This document shows positions 44,257-54,299 of a DNA stretch of 64,000 nucleotides, in pieces. The DNA is from Alphaproteobacteria bacterium. GTDB lineage: Bacteria > Pseudomonadota > Alphaproteobacteria > CALKHQ01. The notes beneath the pieces are model-generated. The model was not told where the DNA came from. It ran no database searches and worked only from the letters and a program-made list of their open reading frames with translations. The position numbers were made by a program, and so were the translations under genes. The stretch's first letter is position 1; the number at the start of each line of letters is the position of its first letter. Location: NCBI GenBank assembly GCA_041396705.1, contig JAWKYB010000007.1, positions 215,256 to 279,255 of the forward strand, written 5' to 3'.

Positions 44257-45045
44257 TCAGGCGCGGAAACGCACCGCGTGCAGGGCGCCGCCGTGGCGGC
44301 GCAGCCAGCCGCGGGCGCGCTGCACCACCCGTTCCGGCGGCACGCCGGGCAGCATGTCGGCGTGGTTGCCGAGCAGGCCGGCGCAGGTGCGCCAGAAGGC
44401 GGCGCCGTGGTTCATGTGGCGCAGGTGGGCGACCTCGTGGGCGGTGACGTAGTCCAGCACCCACGGCGGCGCCACGATCAGCCGCCAGCAGAAGCTGAGC
44501 GCGCCCGCCGAGGAACAGCTTCCCCAGCGCGAGACGGTGTCGCGCACGGTGACCCGGACCGGCGCGGTTCCGATCAGCCGGGCCTTGGCCGGGGCCAGCG
44601 TCGCCAGCCGCTGCCGGGCTTCGGCACGCAGCCAGTCCTCCAGCCGGCGCGGCAGATGCTCGGCGGCGCCGCGCACGTGCAGCCCGCCGTCGTGTCGCCA
44701 GACCACCCGCTCGCCGGCGGGGCCCCGCGCCTCGGCATCGGTGCGATGGATCACCCGGTGATCGACTCCCTCCAGCGGCACGATGCTGCCGTGCCGCACC
44801 AGGTCGGTCGCCGGCAGGCGGATCATCTGGCGCGCGATCCAGCCGACATGGCGTACGGCGAAGGCGCCGGCCTCGGCCAGGGCCATCCGCGCCGGCACCA
44901 CCCGCTCGATTCCCTTCGCGCCGGCGCGAAGGCACAGCCGGCGCGCCCGCGCGCTGCGCCGCCAGCGCAGCACCAGCGGCCCGGCACCGGCGGCGACCTT
45001 GAGGACGCCGTCATGCTCGAATGCGACTCGCTGGCCAGGGCTCAT
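44257..45045 (-). CDS. YgjP-like zinc metallopeptidase (DUF45)
   Basis: 262 residues from the ATG at 45045; a GTG two codons upstream is possible. The zinc motif is HEVAHLRHMNH (HExxH plus a third His), preceded by SRWGSCSSAGALSFCWRLIV, the DUF45 signature. It resembles the SprT-like/M48-related hydrolases of unknown substrate. Followed by no same-strand partner; it diverges from the DMT permease at 45148. Confidence 0.9.
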   Translation of the reverse strand: MSPGQRVAFEHDGVLKVAAGAGPLVLRWRRSARARRLCLRAGAKGIERVVPARMALAEAGAFAVRHVGWIARQMIRLPATDLVRHGSIVPLEGVDHRVIHRTDAEARGPAGERVVWRHDGGLHVRGAAEHLPRRLEDWLRAEARQRLATLAPAKARLIGTAPVRVTVRDTVSRWGSCSSAGALSFCWRLIVAPPWVLDYVTAHEVAHLRHMNHGAAFWRTCAGLLGNHADMLPGVPPERVVQRARGWLRRHGGALHAVRFRA

Positions 45046-45147
45046 GGCCACAGGGGTAGCCTGTCCGGCCGGGATGGTGAAGCCCGGAAGGCGCCGTCCG
45101 CCTCACATCGCTTGGCGACGGCCCGCCCGACGGGATAGGGTCCGGCG

Positions 45148-46107
45148 GTGACTCAACCCGCAGCCTCAGTCTCCCTCCCGCCGGCCGCGGCCGCCGGCAG
45201 CCTGGCCCGGCGCCTGCTGCCGGTCGCCATGCTGCTGTTCCTCGGCGGCATGTGGGGTCTCGCCTTCTCGCTGGCCAAGATCGGGCGCACCGGCGGCATC
45301 CCGCCGATGTCCTACACCTTCTGGCAGGCGCTCGGCGGCGGCACGATCCTGCTGTGCGTCTGTCTGGCGCGGGGCATGCGGCCCCGGCTGGGGTGGCCGT
45401 TCCTGCGCTATTACCTGTTCGCCGGCATCGTCGGCTTCGCGGCGCCGAACGCCAACATGGTGGTGGTGCTCAACTTCGTTCCGGCCGGCGTGATGGCGGT
45501 GGTGATGCCGCTGGTGCCGGTGCTGACCTATCTGCTGGCGATCGGGTTGAGGATGGAGCGCTTCGCCGCGGTGCGCGCGGCCGGGGTCGCCTTCGGACTG
45601 GCGGGCGCGATGCTGATCCTGCTGCCCAGCGCCAGCCTGCCGTCGCCGGAGATGGCCGGGTGGGTCGCCGTCGGCCTGATCACGCCGGTCCTCTACGCCG
45701 TCGGCAATATCGGGATGGCGCGCTGGCGTCCGCAGGGGCCGGGCGGTCATTCGCTGGCGCTGGCCTGCGGCATGACGCTGGCCGGCAGCCTGGCCATGGC
45801 CTGCGCGATGGCGGTCACCGGCCAGTTCTACCTGCCCGGTCAGGATGGCTGGCAGCTGCGCGATTGGGCGATGTCCGGGCAGATCGCGATCACCGCGGTC
45901 GCCTTCGTCGTGTTCTTCGAGCTGCTGCGCATGGTCGGTCCGGTGGTGGCCGGCGTCGTCGCCTTCGTCATCACCTGCGCCGGCATCCTGTGGGGCATGG
46001 CGATCTTCGGCGAGACCCACTCCGCCTGGGTGTGGGCGGCGGTGGCGCTCGTCCTGGTCGGCCTGGTGCTGGTCAACCGTCCGGCGCGGGCGGCGGGCGG
46101 CGGATGA
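45148..46107 (+). CDS. DMT-superfamily permease (EamA)
   Basis: 319 residues with ten membrane segments. LLFLGGMWGLAFSLAKIGRT, VPAGVMAVVMPLVPVLTYLLA and VGPVVAGVVAFVITCAGILWG are EamA blocks. The start is GTG at 45148. It is less like the tandem pair at 37617-39616 than those are to each other. Its stop overlaps the ATG of the glycosyltransferase (ATGA at 46104), so a linked function, such as moving a lipid or sugar carrier, is possible but unproven. Confidence 0.9.
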   Translation: MTQPAASVSLPPAAAAGSLARRLLPVAMLLFLGGMWGLAFSLAKIGRTGGIPPMSYTFWQALGGGTILLCVCLARGMRPRLGWPFLRYYLFAGIVGFAAPNANMVVVLNFVPAGVMAVVMPLVPVLTYLLAIGLRMERFAAVRAAGVAFGLAGAMLILLPSASLPSPEMAGWVAVGLITPVLYAVGNIGMARWRPQGPGGHSLALACGMTLAGSLAMACAMAVTGQFYLPGQDGWQLRDWAMSGQIAITAVAFVVFFELLRMVGPVVAGVVAFVITCAGILWGMAIFGETHSAWVWAAVALVLVGLVLVNRPARAAGGG

Positions 46108-47633
46108 CGGCGGCGATCGAGCCGGGGCTGGCCGGCGGCGCCGCGGCGCGGGAGACGACCGGGGGCGCGCTGCTGTGGCGCCGTGCGCTGTGGATCGTCG
46201 CCGGCCTGACGCTGCTGCGCTGGCTCGTCCTGGCGCTGTCGCCGCTGGAACTGCATGGCGACGAGGCGCAATACTGGACCTGGTCGCAGGATCTGGACTT
46301 CGGCTACTTCACCAAGCCGCCGCTGATCGCGTGGCTGATCGCGGCGACCACGACGCTGTTCGGCGACGCGCCGTTCGGCGTGCGTTTCGCCGCACCGTTG
46401 TGCCACGCGATCGCGGCGCTGTTCATCGGCCTGGCCGGCCGCGCCCTGCTGGCAGGCGGCGACGGCGGCGGACGCGACCGCGCGAGCCGGATCGGCGGGC
46501 TGGCGATGCTGGCCTATGCGACGATGCCGGCGGTCTCGTTCTCCAGCCTGATCATGTCGACGGACGCGCCGCTGCTGGCGTTCTGGGCGGTCGCGCTGTG
46601 GGCGTTCGTCCGGCTGCTGCAGACCCGCGCGATCGGTTGGGCGCTGCTGTGCGGTCTCGCCGTCGCGGTCGGGCTCAATGCCAAATACGCGATGGGCTAT
46701 TTCCTGCTCTGCGCCGCTCTCGCCGGCCTGTTGCTACGCGACGCGCGCTGGCTGTGGCGCAGCGTGCGCTGGCCGGTGCTGGCCGTGGTCGGTCTGGCCG
46801 GGCTGATCCCCAATCTGGTGTGGAACATGGCCAATGGCTGGGCCACCGTCGGCCACACCGCGGAGAATGCCAACTGGCAGGGGCCGCTGCTGCACCTGGA
46901 CAAGGGGCTGGAATTCGCGGCGAGCCAGTTCGGCGTGTTCGGGCCGATCCTGTTTGCCGTGCTGCTGGTGCTGTTCTGGCAATGGGCGCGCGGCCGGGCC
47001 GGCGCGGACCTTCGCCTCTGGCTGTGGTTCGCCGCACCCGTGCTGGCGCTGATCGCGGTGCAGGCCTTCCTGTCGCGGGCCAACGCCAACTGGGCCGCGA
47101 CCGCATACGCCAGCGCCAGCATCGCCGTCATGATCTGGCTGGCCGCGCCGCACCGGCGCCGCTGGCTGTGCGCCTCGTTCGGCCTGCATGCCGTGGTGGC
47201 CGGCGGGCTCTATCTGTTCGTCGTGCTGGCCAACGTCATGCCGTGGCCGTCCGGACGCGATCCGTTCGGCGCGCTGCGCGGCTGGGACGAAGCGGGTCGC
47301 GCCGTCGCGGACGCCCTGGCGCAGGACGCCGCGGGCGGCTCCGGGCGGCTGGTGCTGTCCGACGACCGCATGCTGCTGGCCTCGCTGCTCTATGCCACCC
47401 GCGGCTCGGACCTGCGCTTCGCGGCCTGGGACGCCGACGGCGTGCCCGGCAACCACTACGAATTGGCGATTCCCTACGACAAGGCTGCACGACCGCCGGC
47501 GCTTCTTGTCAGCGAATACCCGGACCGCGTGGACATAACCGGGAATTTTTCAACCGTGGGTGAACAAATCACGGTGAATATTCGGATTGGCGAAGGAATG
47601 GAGCGAGTATTGTACCTGACGATGCTCAATTAG
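46104..47633 (+). CDS. Membrane glycosyltransferase, GT39/ArnT-PMT-like
   Basis: 509 residues, about 10-12 membrane segments. The first periplasmic loop LELHGDEAQYWTWSQDLDFG and YFTKPPLIAWLI match the GT39/PMT_2 family, where the Asp-Glu pair is catalytic. It would transfer a sugar from a polyprenyl phosphate donor to a periplasmic lipid or protein. Coupled to the preceding permease. The C-terminus (VRIGEGMERVLYLTMLN region) is AT-richer and marks the edge of the lower-GC stretch downstream. Confidence 0.88.
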   Translation: MTAAIEPGLAGGAAARETTGGALLWRRALWIVAGLTLLRWLVLALSPLELHGDEAQYWTWSQDLDFGYFTKPPLIAWLIAATTTLFGDAPFGVRFAAPLCHAIAALFIGLAGRALLAGGDGGGRDRASRIGGLAMLAYATMPAVSFSSLIMSTDAPLLAFWAVALWAFVRLLQTRAIGWALLCGLAVAVGLNAKYAMGYFLLCAALAGLLLRDARWLWRSVRWPVLAVVGLAGLIPNLVWNMANGWATVGHTAENANWQGPLLHLDKGLEFAASQFGVFGPILFAVLLVLFWQWARGRAGADLRLWLWFAAPVLALIAVQAFLSRANANWAATAYASASIAVMIWLAAPHRRRWLCASFGLHAVVAGGLYLFVVLANVMPWPSGRDPFGALRGWDEAGRAVADALAQDAAGGSGRLVLSDDRMLLASLLYATRGSDLRFAAWDADGVPGNHYELAIPYDKAARPPALLVSEYPDRVDITGNFSTVGEQITVNIRIGEGMERVLYLTMLN

Positions 47634-47891
47634 GACGACGCGAGGTAATACTGTCGGGATACGCCCGCTGCGATGCATGAACACACCATGGCGTGTACGG
47701 CGGCGTCAATTTAGGTAGCAGCGCGAACTGCAAACTGCATCGAATCTATGTTAAAATTGACTTGCATCGGCGCGGCAATGCGCGGATTAAGATTTGCTAA
47801 TCTGATGGAAACCGCATAGATTATCGAGGCACGAAATCCAGAAAGCCGGTTCCGGCAAGACAAATCCTATTATTGGTGCACAGATTAGATC

Positions 47892-48581
47892 ATGCCGAGC
47901 GATGATATCACGCGGATATCGGTTGCTGGTCGCGTGTTGCGAGACGCGACCGAATTTGCCGCGCTTCCGCCCAAATACAAGGCAGTCTACGAGCTGCTGA
48001 TGTCGCGCGCTCGTCCCGGCATGTTGCCCGGGCGTCAGCATTTCACGCCGCTCGACTTGCCGGGCCTGCTCGGCTACGTCAATCTGGTCGACGTTGTCCG
48101 CGACGGCGGCCGGCTGCGCTTCCGCTTCCGCCTGCACGGCACCAAGCAGACCGAGATGGCCGGCCGCGACATCACCGGCCGCTTCGTCGAGGACGCGGTC
48201 ATGCCCGGCTTCATCGAGCGGCTCAACCGCAACATGACGCTGGTGGCGCAGACCCGGTGCCCGGTCTACGACCGGTTCGCGTTGCCCCACCCCGACCGGA
48301 CCTATATCGACAGCGAGCGGGTCTACTACCCGCTGGCCGCGGACGGTGCGACCGTCGACATGATCTTCATCCTGAACGGTACCCCGGCCTCGAATAGCGC
48401 CCGGTTCCGTGCGCCGTCCTGCGCGCGGCCTCGCCAATCCTCCACACGCGTTTCGCAAGGTTCGTCGCCAGCCCGGCCGGCGGGGCGGCCGTTAGCGACT
48501 TCGCAATATGTCGTTGCACATATATGCAGATATCTTTATGAAGCGCACATGCGAGGGCGAGCGACATGGACCGGTTGCTGA
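47892..48581 (+). CDS. PAS_5-type sensor-like protein with an anomalous C-terminus
   Basis: 229 residues. LPPKYKAVYELLMSRA, LPGRQHFTPLDLPGLLGYVNLVDVV and RFRFRLHGTKQTEMAGRDITG match the single-PAS (PAS_5) proteins abundant in Rhodospirillales, of unknown signal. PAS homology ends near residue 163; the remaining ~65 residues are Ser/Arg/Ala-rich, run across the upstream region of the next gene and overlap its start by 16 bp. A lost stop or frameshift near 48390 is suspected. No clear ribosome site precedes the ATG. Confidence 0.7.
   Translation: MPSDDITRISVAGRVLRDATEFAALPPKYKAVYELLMSRARPGMLPGRQHFTPLDLPGLLGYVNLVDVVRDGGRLRFRFRLHGTKQTEMAGRDITGRFVEDAVMPGFIERLNRNMTLVAQTRCPVYDRFALPHPDRTYIDSERVYYPLAADGATVDMIFILNGTPASNSARFRAPSCARPRQSSTRVSQGSSPARPAGRPLATSQYVVAHICRYLYEAHMRGRATWTGC
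48524..48539. promoter_or_regulatory. Candidate operator of the ArsR-methyltransferase regulator
   Basis: ATGCAGATATCTTTAT, an imperfect palindrome centred on AGATATCT with outer AT pairs, 26 bp before the regulator's ATG. It is strikingly AT-rich and resembles the ATATC-type sites I recall for SAH/methionine-responsive ArsR regulators; autoregulation of the met operon is inferred. Confidence 0.5.
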
Positions 48582-49549
48582 CCGCGATCAAGGCGGCGGC
48601 GGAGCCGACCCGGCTGCGACTGCTGGCGCTGTGCGGCCACGCCGAGCTGTCGGTGACCGAGCTGACCCAGATCCTGGGCCAGAGCCAGCCGCGCGTCTCG
48701 CGCCACCTGAAGCTGCTGTGCGACGCCGGCCTGCTCGACCGGTCGCGCGAGGGCACCTGGGCGTTCTTCCGCCTGGCCGACGAGGGGCCGATGGCCGATC
48801 TCGCCCGCACGCTGATCGACGCGATCCCCGGCGAGGACGCGGTGCTGACGCTGGACCTGGAGCGGCTGGATGCGGTCAAGCGCCAGCGCGACGAGACCGC
48901 GGCGCGCTATTTCCGCGAGAAGGCGGCGCGCTGGCACGAGATCCGGTCGCTGCACGTGCCCGAGCGCGAAGTCGAAGAGGCGCTGCTGGACCTGCTGCCG
49001 CCGCGGGTCGCCGACCTGCTCGACATCGGCACCGGCACCGGGCGCATGCTGGAGCTGATGGCGCCGCGGGTGGCGCACGCGCTGGGCATCGACGCGTCGC
49101 GCGAGATGCTGGCGATCGCCCGCAACAATCTCGACAAGGCCGGCCACGCCCACTGCCGGGTGCGCCAGGCCGACATGTACCAGCTGCCGCTGGCTGCCGA
49201 GAGCTTCGATGCGATCGTGATCCACCAGGTACTGCACTATGCCGAAAGCCCCGGCGCGGTGCTGGCCGAGGCGGCGCGGGTACTGCGGCCGGGCGGCACG
49301 CTGCTGATCGTCGATCTGGACCTGCACGACCACGAGGCGCTGCGCAGCGAGCACAACCATCGCCGGCTCGGCATCGATCCGGCCGACATGAGCCGCTGGC
49401 TCGACCGCGCCGGACTGGTCTGCCTGGAGGAACGCCCGCTGGCCGGCGCGCCGCTGACGGTCATCGTCTGGCACATCGCCAAGCCGGCGCGGGCGGCGGC
49501 GACACCCGGCACCGCGGACTTGCCGGGCGGGGAGAGGGACAATGGCTGA
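48566..49549 (+). CDS. ArsR-type regulator fused to a SAM-dependent methyltransferase
   Basis: 327 residues. Residues 1-90 are an ArsR winged helix (AAAEPTRLRLLALCGHAELS, QPRVSRHLKLLCDAGLL). Residues 140-320 are a class I methyltransferase with the SAM motif LLDIGTGTGRMLELM, FDAIVIHQVLHY and LRPGGTLLIVD. Such fusions sit at methionine-cycle operons and are thought to sense SAM or SAH. It overlaps metF by 8 bp, and metE follows, so it likely controls both. Confidence 0.9.
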   Translation: MDRLLTAIKAAAEPTRLRLLALCGHAELSVTELTQILGQSQPRVSRHLKLLCDAGLLDRSREGTWAFFRLADEGPMADLARTLIDAIPGEDAVLTLDLERLDAVKRQRDETAARYFREKAARWHEIRSLHVPEREVEEALLDLLPPRVADLLDIGTGTGRMLELMAPRVAHALGIDASREMLAIARNNLDKAGHAHCRVRQADMYQLPLAAESFDAIVIHQVLHYAESPGAVLAEAARVLRPGGTLLIVDLDLHDHEALRSEHNHRRLGIDPADMSRWLDRAGLVCLEERPLAGAPLTVIVWHIAKPARAAATPGTADLPGGERDNG

Positions 49550-50477
49550 GATGACGATGGACCGCCCGACCTCGGCGCCGCAGCCGCGCGCGACCCCGCG
49601 GCCGGGCGGCTGCCCGCGGGTCAGCTTCGAGTATTTCCCGCCGAAGACGGAAGCGGCGGAAGAGGATCTGTGGCAGACCGCCAAGCGGCTGGCGCGGCTG
49701 TCGCCCGCCTTCGTCTCCGTCACCTACGGCGCCGGCGGCTCGACCCGCGAGCGTACCCACCGCACGGTCAAGCGCATCCAGTCCGAGCTCGGCGTGCCGA
49801 CCGCGGCGCACCTGACCTGCGTCGGCGCGCGCCGCGAGGAGATCGATGCGATCGCGCGGGAATACTGGGATGCCGGCATCCGCCACATCGTTGCCCTGCG
49901 CGGCGACCCGCCGGCAGGCGCGGGCGGACCGCAACCCTATGCACCGCATCCCGGCGGCTATGCCTATGCGGCCGATCTCGTCGCCGGACTGCGGGCGATC
50001 GCCGATTTCGAGCTCTCGGTCGCGGCCTATCCGGAGATGCACCCGGAAGCGCGCTCGGCCGCGGACGACCTCGACAACCTGAAACGCAAGGTCGATGCCG
50101 GGGCAACCCGCGCCATCACCCAGTTCTTCTTCGACCCGGGCGCCTTCCTTCGCTTCCGCGACCGCGCCGCGGCGGCCGGCATCGCCGCGCCGGTGGTGCC
50201 GGGCATCCTGCCGATCACCAATTTCGCCCGGGCCAGCACCTTCGCGGCGGCCTGCGGCGCGTCGATACCGGAACGCTTCGCCGCGCTGTTCGACGGCCTC
50301 GACGACGAGCCGGAGACCCGGCAGCTGGTCGCGGCCTCGGTGGCCGCGGAGCAATGCCTGGCGCTGGCCGGCGAAGGCGTCGGCGACTTCCACTTCTACA
50401 CGCTGAACCGGGCGGATCTGACCGTCGCGATCTGCCGCATGCTCGGCCTGCAGCCGGCGCAGCCGACCGCCCACTGA
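49542..50477 (+). CDS. metF: Methylenetetrahydrofolate reductase
   Basis: 311 residues. VSFEYFPPKTEAAEEDLW, FVSVTYGAGGSTRERT, HIVALRGDPPAG and TRAITQFFFDPGAFLRF are the MetF FAD- and folate-binding blocks. It reduces 5,10-methylene-THF to 5-methyl-THF, the methyl donor for MetE next door. It starts within the regulator's last codons; the N-terminal ~25 residues (APQPRATPRPGG) are disordered. Confidence 0.95.
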   Translation: MAEMTMDRPTSAPQPRATPRPGGCPRVSFEYFPPKTEAAEEDLWQTAKRLARLSPAFVSVTYGAGGSTRERTHRTVKRIQSELGVPTAAHLTCVGARREEIDAIAREYWDAGIRHIVALRGDPPAGAGGPQPYAPHPGGYAYAADLVAGLRAIADFELSVAAYPEMHPEARSAADDLDNLKRKVDAGATRAITQFFFDPGAFLRFRDRAAAAGIAAPVVPGILPITNFARASTFAAACGASIPERFAALFDGLDDEPETRQLVAASVAAEQCLALAGEGVGDFHFYTLNRADLTVAICRMLGLQPAQPTAH

Positions 50478-50501
50478 CACCCACTCGCAATCCGGAGATC
50501 C

Positions 50502-52790
50502 ATGATGGTCAAGGCCGCGAATCTCGGCTTCCCGCGCGTCGGCGCGCACCGCGAACTGAAAAAGGCGGTGGAGGCCTATTGGCGCGGCGACGGCGACGCG
50601 GCGGCGTTGCAGCAGACCGCCCGCGCGCTGCGAGCGCGGCACTGGCGCCTGCAGGCGGACGCCGGCATCACCATCGTCCCGTCGAACGACTTCTCCCTCT
50701 ACGACCACGTGCTCGACGCGACGGTCACCTTCGGCGCGGTGCCGGCCCGCTTCGCCGGCGCGGGCGCGAGCGCGCTCGACCGCAAGTTCGCCATGGCGCG
50801 CGGCACCGGCGACGTTCCGGCCATGGAGATGACCAAGTGGTTCGACACCAACTATCACTACATCGTGCCCGAGCTGGATGCAGACCAGCAGTTCGCGCTG
50901 GCTGACGAGGCGCCGCTCGACGCCTGGCGCGAGGCCAAGGCGCTCGGCATCGAGACCCGCCCGGTGCTGGTCGGCCCGGTCACCTTCCTGTCGCTGGCCA
51001 AGGCCAAGGACGGCAGCGCGCCGATCGCGCTGATCGACCGGCTGCTGCCGGTCTATCGTGCGCTGCTGGCCAAGCTCGCCGCTGCCGGAGTCGCCGCGGT
51101 CCAGATCGACGAGCCGATCCTCGCCACCGACCTCAGCGCCGCCCAGCGCGACGCCTTCGCGCACGCCTATCGCGCGCTTGCCGCCGAGAACCGTGCCATC
51201 ACGGTCGCCGCCTATTTCGGCGCGCTGGGCGACAACCTGCCGCTGGCCCTCGGCCTGCCGGTCCAGGGCCTGCACCTGGACCTGGTGCGCGGGGCCGACG
51301 ACCTGGAGCCGGCGCTCGCCGGCGCGCCGGACGGGCTGACGCTGTCGCTCGGCCTGGTCGAGGGCCGCAACATCTGGCGCACCGATCTGACCAGAGCGCT
51401 GGCACAGGTCGAGCGCGCGGTGGCACGTCTCGACGCCGACCGCGTCGTGGTGGCGCCGTCGTGCTCGCTGCTGCACTGCCCGGTCGACCTCGCTCACGAG
51501 ACCGATCTCGACGCCGAGTTGAAGAGCTGGCTCGCCTTCGCGACGCAGAAGCTGGACGAGGTCGCCGCGCTGGCGCAGGCGGCAGGGCAGGGCCGCGCCG
51601 CGGCCGCGGCGGCCTTCGATGCCAGCGACGCGGCCGCCGCCGCGCGCACCGGGTCGCCGCGGGTACACCGGGATGCGGTCCAGGCCCGGCTTGCCGCTGT
51701 CGATGCCGGCATGAGCCGGCGGTCGACGCCGTTCGCGGCACGGCGCAAGGCGCAGGCCCAGGCTTTCGAGCTGCCGCCGCTGCCGACCACGACCATCGGC
51801 TCGTTCCCGCAGACCGCCGACGTGCGCAAGGCGCGCGCCGCGCATCGCCGCGGCGAGCTCGGCGACGCCGAGTACCAGGCCTTCCTCGAGCGGAAGACCG
51901 ACGATTGCATCCGCCGCCAGGAAGACATCGGCATCGACGTGCTGGTCCACGGCGAGTTCGAACGCAACGACATGGTCGAGTATTTCGGCGAGCAGCTCGA
52001 CGGCTTCGCCTTCACCCGCAACGGCTGGGTGCAGTCCTACGGCTCGCGCTGCGTCAAGCCGCCGGTGATCTTCGGCGACGTCGCCCGGCCGCAGCCGATG
52101 ACGGTGCGCTGGTCGGCCTATGCGCAAAGCCGCACGGAAAAGCTGATGAAAGGCATGCTGACCGGCCCGGTCACCATCCTGCAATGGTCGTTCGTGCGCG
52201 ACGACCAGCCGCGCGCAGACACCTGCCGCCAGATCGCGCTGGCCATCCGCGACGAGGTGGTCGACCTCGAGGCCGCCGGCATCCGGCTGATCCAGATCGA
52301 CGAGCCGGCCCTGCGCGAGGGCCTGCCGCTGCGCCACCGCGCCTGGCAGGCCTATCTCGACTGGGCGACCGAATGCTTCCGCCTGTCGGCCTCCGGCGTG
52401 CGCGACGAGACCCAGATCCACACCCACATGTGCTACTCGGAGTTCAACGACATCATCGCGTCGATCGCGGCGCTCGACGCCGACGTGATCTCGATCGAGA
52501 CCTCGCGCAGCGACATGGAGCTGCTCGATGCCTTCACCCGCTTCAACTATCCGGCCGAGATCGGGCCCGGCGTCTACGACATCCATTCGCCGCGCGTGCC
52601 CGACCAGGCGGAAATGGGTGCGCTGATCGACAAAGCGCTGCAGGTGCTGAAGCCGGAGCAGCTGTGGATCAACCCGGATTGCGGGCTGAAGACCCGCGAC
52701 TGGCCCGAGGTCGAGGCCGCGCTGCGGCGCATGACGGCGGCGGCGCAGGAGGCACGGGCGCGCCTGCCCCAGCGGGTCGCCGCAGAATAG
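50502..52790 (+). CDS. metE: Cobalamin-independent methionine synthase MetE
   Basis: 762 residues, full length. N-terminal half: [21 protein letters not shown] and [15 protein letters not shown]-terminal half: [44 protein letters not shown], the zinc ligands [10 protein letters not shown] and [11 protein letters not shown]. It methylates homocysteine from 5-methyl-THF polyglutamate. It lies 24 bp after metF with CGGAGA before the ATG. Confidence 0.96.
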   Translation: MMVKAANLGFPRVGAHRELKKAVEAYWRGDGDAAALQQTARALRARHWRLQADAGITIVPSNDFSLYDHVLDATVTFGAVPARFAGAGASALDRKFAMARGTGDVPAMEMTKWFDTNYHYIVPELDADQQFALADEAPLDAWREAKALGIETRPVLVGPVTFLSLAKAKDGSAPIALIDRLLPVYRALLAKLAAAGVAAVQIDEPILATDLSAAQRDAFAHAYRALAAENRAITVAAYFGALGDNLPLALGLPVQGLHLDLVRGADDLEPALAGAPDGLTLSLGLVEGRNIWRTDLTRALAQVERAVARLDADRVVVAPSCSLLHCPVDLAHETDLDAELKSWLAFATQKLDEVAALAQAAGQGRAAAAAAFDASDAAAAARTGSPRVHRDAVQARLAAVDAGMSRRSTPFAARRKAQAQAFELPPLPTTTIGSFPQTADVRKARAAHRRGELGDAEYQAFLERKTDDCIRRQEDIGIDVLVHGEFERNDMVEYFGEQLDGFAFTRNGWVQSYGSRCVKPPVIFGDVARPQPMTVRWSAYAQSRTEKLMKGMLTGPVTILQWSFVRDDQPRADTCRQIALAIRDEVVDLEAAGIRLIQIDEPALREGLPLRHRAWQAYLDWATECFRLSASGVRDETQIHTHMCYSEFNDIIASIAALDADVISIETSRSDMELLDAFTRFNYPAEIGPGVYDIHSPRVPDQAEMGALIDKALQVLKPEQLWINPDCGLKTRDWPEVEAALRRMTAAAQEARARLPQRVAAE

Positions 52791-52794
52791 CGGC

Positions 52795-53289
52795 TCAGCC
52801 CAGCCGGTAGCGGTAATAGGGCCAGGCGGTCGCGGGCGCGTCGGCCGGCACCAGCGCCGGGGACGGCATCGGCCGGTCGCTGAGCAGCAGCCCGGCCGGC
52901 GCGAGCAGATCGGCCAGCCACGGCGCGATCGCCGATGCCAGCCGCCGGTCGGCCGCCCGGTCGTCGCTGCCGATGTCGGCATGGATCAGCGCGGCCCGCG
53001 CCAGCGACCCGGCCGCGGCCGGCAGCGTGTCGCGGAAATCGCCCAGAACCAGATCGGCGGCCGGCGGATGCAGGTCCGCCGGGGCGTGCAGCGAGCCGTC
53101 GAACACCAGGATGCGGCGGTCGGGCAGGCGCCGGCGCAGGTGATCGTAAGTGCGGCCCTTGCCCAGCCCGATCTCCAGCACCGGGCCGGGCACGGCCGCG
53201 ATCCGGGCTGCGGCGTCGTCCAGGTGCGCGCGCTGCGCCGCCAGCCGGGCGATCATCGCCTGCAGGCGCGAACCGTGCGCGGCGCTCAC
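52795..53289 (-). CDS. Small SAM-dependent methyltransferase, tandem copy 2 (Methyltransf_17-like)
   Basis: 164 residues from GTG at 53289, which overlaps the upstream stop (GTGA). The SAM loop is [20 protein letters not shown], followed by [11 protein letters not shown] and [11 protein letters not shown], closely matching its paralogue upstream. I recall this set of motifs from the Methyltransf_17 family; substrates are unknown. It is the last gene of a leftward operon with the ABC exporter and cyclic-nucleotide-binding protein. Confidence 0.82.
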   Translation of the reverse strand: MSAAHGSRLQAMIARLAAQRAHLDDAAARIAAVPGPVLEIGLGKGRTYDHLRRRLPDRRILVFDGSLHAPADLHPPAADLVLGDFRDTLPAAAGSLARAALIHADIGSDDRAADRRLASAIAPWLADLLAPAGLLLSDRPMPSPALVPADAPATAWPYYRYRLG

Positions 53290-53777
53290 GCGGCGACGCG
53301 ATGGATGTGGTAGCGGCCGGCGGCCACCGTGGCGGGAAGGGCGACGGCCTGCCAGCCCGGGTGGTCCAGAGGCTGGTCGGACAGCACCAGCGCACCGGGC
53401 CGGAGCAGCGGCGCCAGCGCGGCCGACAGCCGCCGCGCCACCGCCGCGTCGGCCGTGTCCTTGCCGCTGCCGAAGTCGCAATGCGCCAGCATCGCGGTCC
53501 GGCCCAGCCGGCGCGCAGCCTCGGGCAGCGTCTCGAAGAAGTCGCCGAGGAACAGGTGATCGTCGTCGGGCGTGCTGTCCGGGTGCGAGCGCACCTGGCG
53601 GTCGAACACATAGATCGCGGCAGCGGGAAACCGGGTGCGCAGGTGGTCGTAGGTGCGCCCGTTGCCGAGCCCGAGCTCGAGGATGCAGCCGGTCTCGCCC
53701 GCCAGCATCGCCGCTGCCGCGTCGATGCAGTCGCGCTGCGCCTCCAGCCGCCGGATGGCGCTCTCCAGCCGGCTCAT
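53286..53777 (-). CDS. Small SAM-dependent methyltransferase, tandem copy 1 (Methyltransf_17-like)
   Basis: 163 residues. [21 protein letters not shown] is the SAM-binding loop; [19 protein letters not shown] and [11 protein letters not shown] follow. It shares the [13 protein letters not shown] and GDF-x-E/D-TLP blocks with the next gene. The N-terminal helix [21 protein letters not shown] is also duplicated there. Its ATG overlaps the stop of the cyclic-nucleotide-binding gene by four bases. Confidence 0.84.
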   Translation of the reverse strand: MSRLESAIRRLEAQRDCIDAAAAMLAGETGCILELGLGNGRTYDHLRTRFPAAAIYVFDRQVRSHPDSTPDDDHLFLGDFFETLPEAARRLGRTAMLAHCDFGSGKDTADAAVARRLSAALAPLLRPGALVLSDQPLDHPGWQAVALPATVAAGRYHIHRVAA

Positions 53778-54247
53778 GACCCCGCGTTGCCGGCGGCGGC
53801 CTGGCGGTTCATCACCTCGCGCAGGTTGGCGGTGGTCAGCTCCAGCCGGTGGGCGAGCTCGCGCATGATCTCGACCGCCATCTGCGGGAACTCGGTGATC
53901 AGGCGGAAGAACAGGTCCTTGGAGATGCGCAGGGTGACGACGTCGCTGTCGGCGATCACGGTCGCCGTGCGCGGCACGTCGCACAGGATGGCGATCTCGC
54001 CGACGAAATCGTTGCGGCCCAGCGTGGCCACCCGGATCGGACCGCTCGGGCTGTCGACCTCGACCGCGGCTGCGCCGTCGATGATGATATAGGCGGCGTC
54101 GCCGGGATCGCCCTGGCGGAACAGCGCCTGCCCGCGGTCGAAGGACAGCCGCTCGCTGGTGAACGCCAGCAGCTTGAGCTTGGATGGCTCCAGCTTGGCG
54201 AACAGCGGAATCCTGCGCAGCAGTTCGACTTCCTCTTGCAGGCTCAT
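53774..54247 (-). CDS. Stand-alone cyclic-nucleotide-binding domain protein
   Basis: 157 residues. The cNMP fold spans residues 14-125 (LFAKLEPSKLKLLAF, FRQGDPGDAAYIIIDG, FVGEIAILCDVPRTATVIA); the phosphate-binding cassette GEIAILCDVPRTA is intact, so a cyclic nucleotide may bind. The Crp/Fnr DNA-binding helix-turn-helix is missing, so it cannot act as a classical Crp. It may regulate the ABC exporter encoded 52 bp upstream in the same direction. Confidence 0.87.
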   Translation of the reverse strand: MSLQEEVELLRRIPLFAKLEPSKLKLLAFTSERLSFDRGQALFRQGDPGDAAYIIIDGAAAVEVDSPSGPIRVATLGRNDFVGEIAILCDVPRTATVIADSDVVTLRISKDLFFRLITEFPQMAVEIMRELAHRLELTTANLREVMNRQAAAGNAGS

Positions 54248-54299
54248 GCCACCCCCTCCTTGGCCGGTCGTTGCCGGCCGCTGTGCCGCGTCGTTCGGG

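Noticed and set aside
49461..52982. 1173-codon open frame antisense to metF and metE
   Set aside because: Composition is His/Arg/Gln-rich shadow sequence with no domain; the plus-strand genes have full-length homology.
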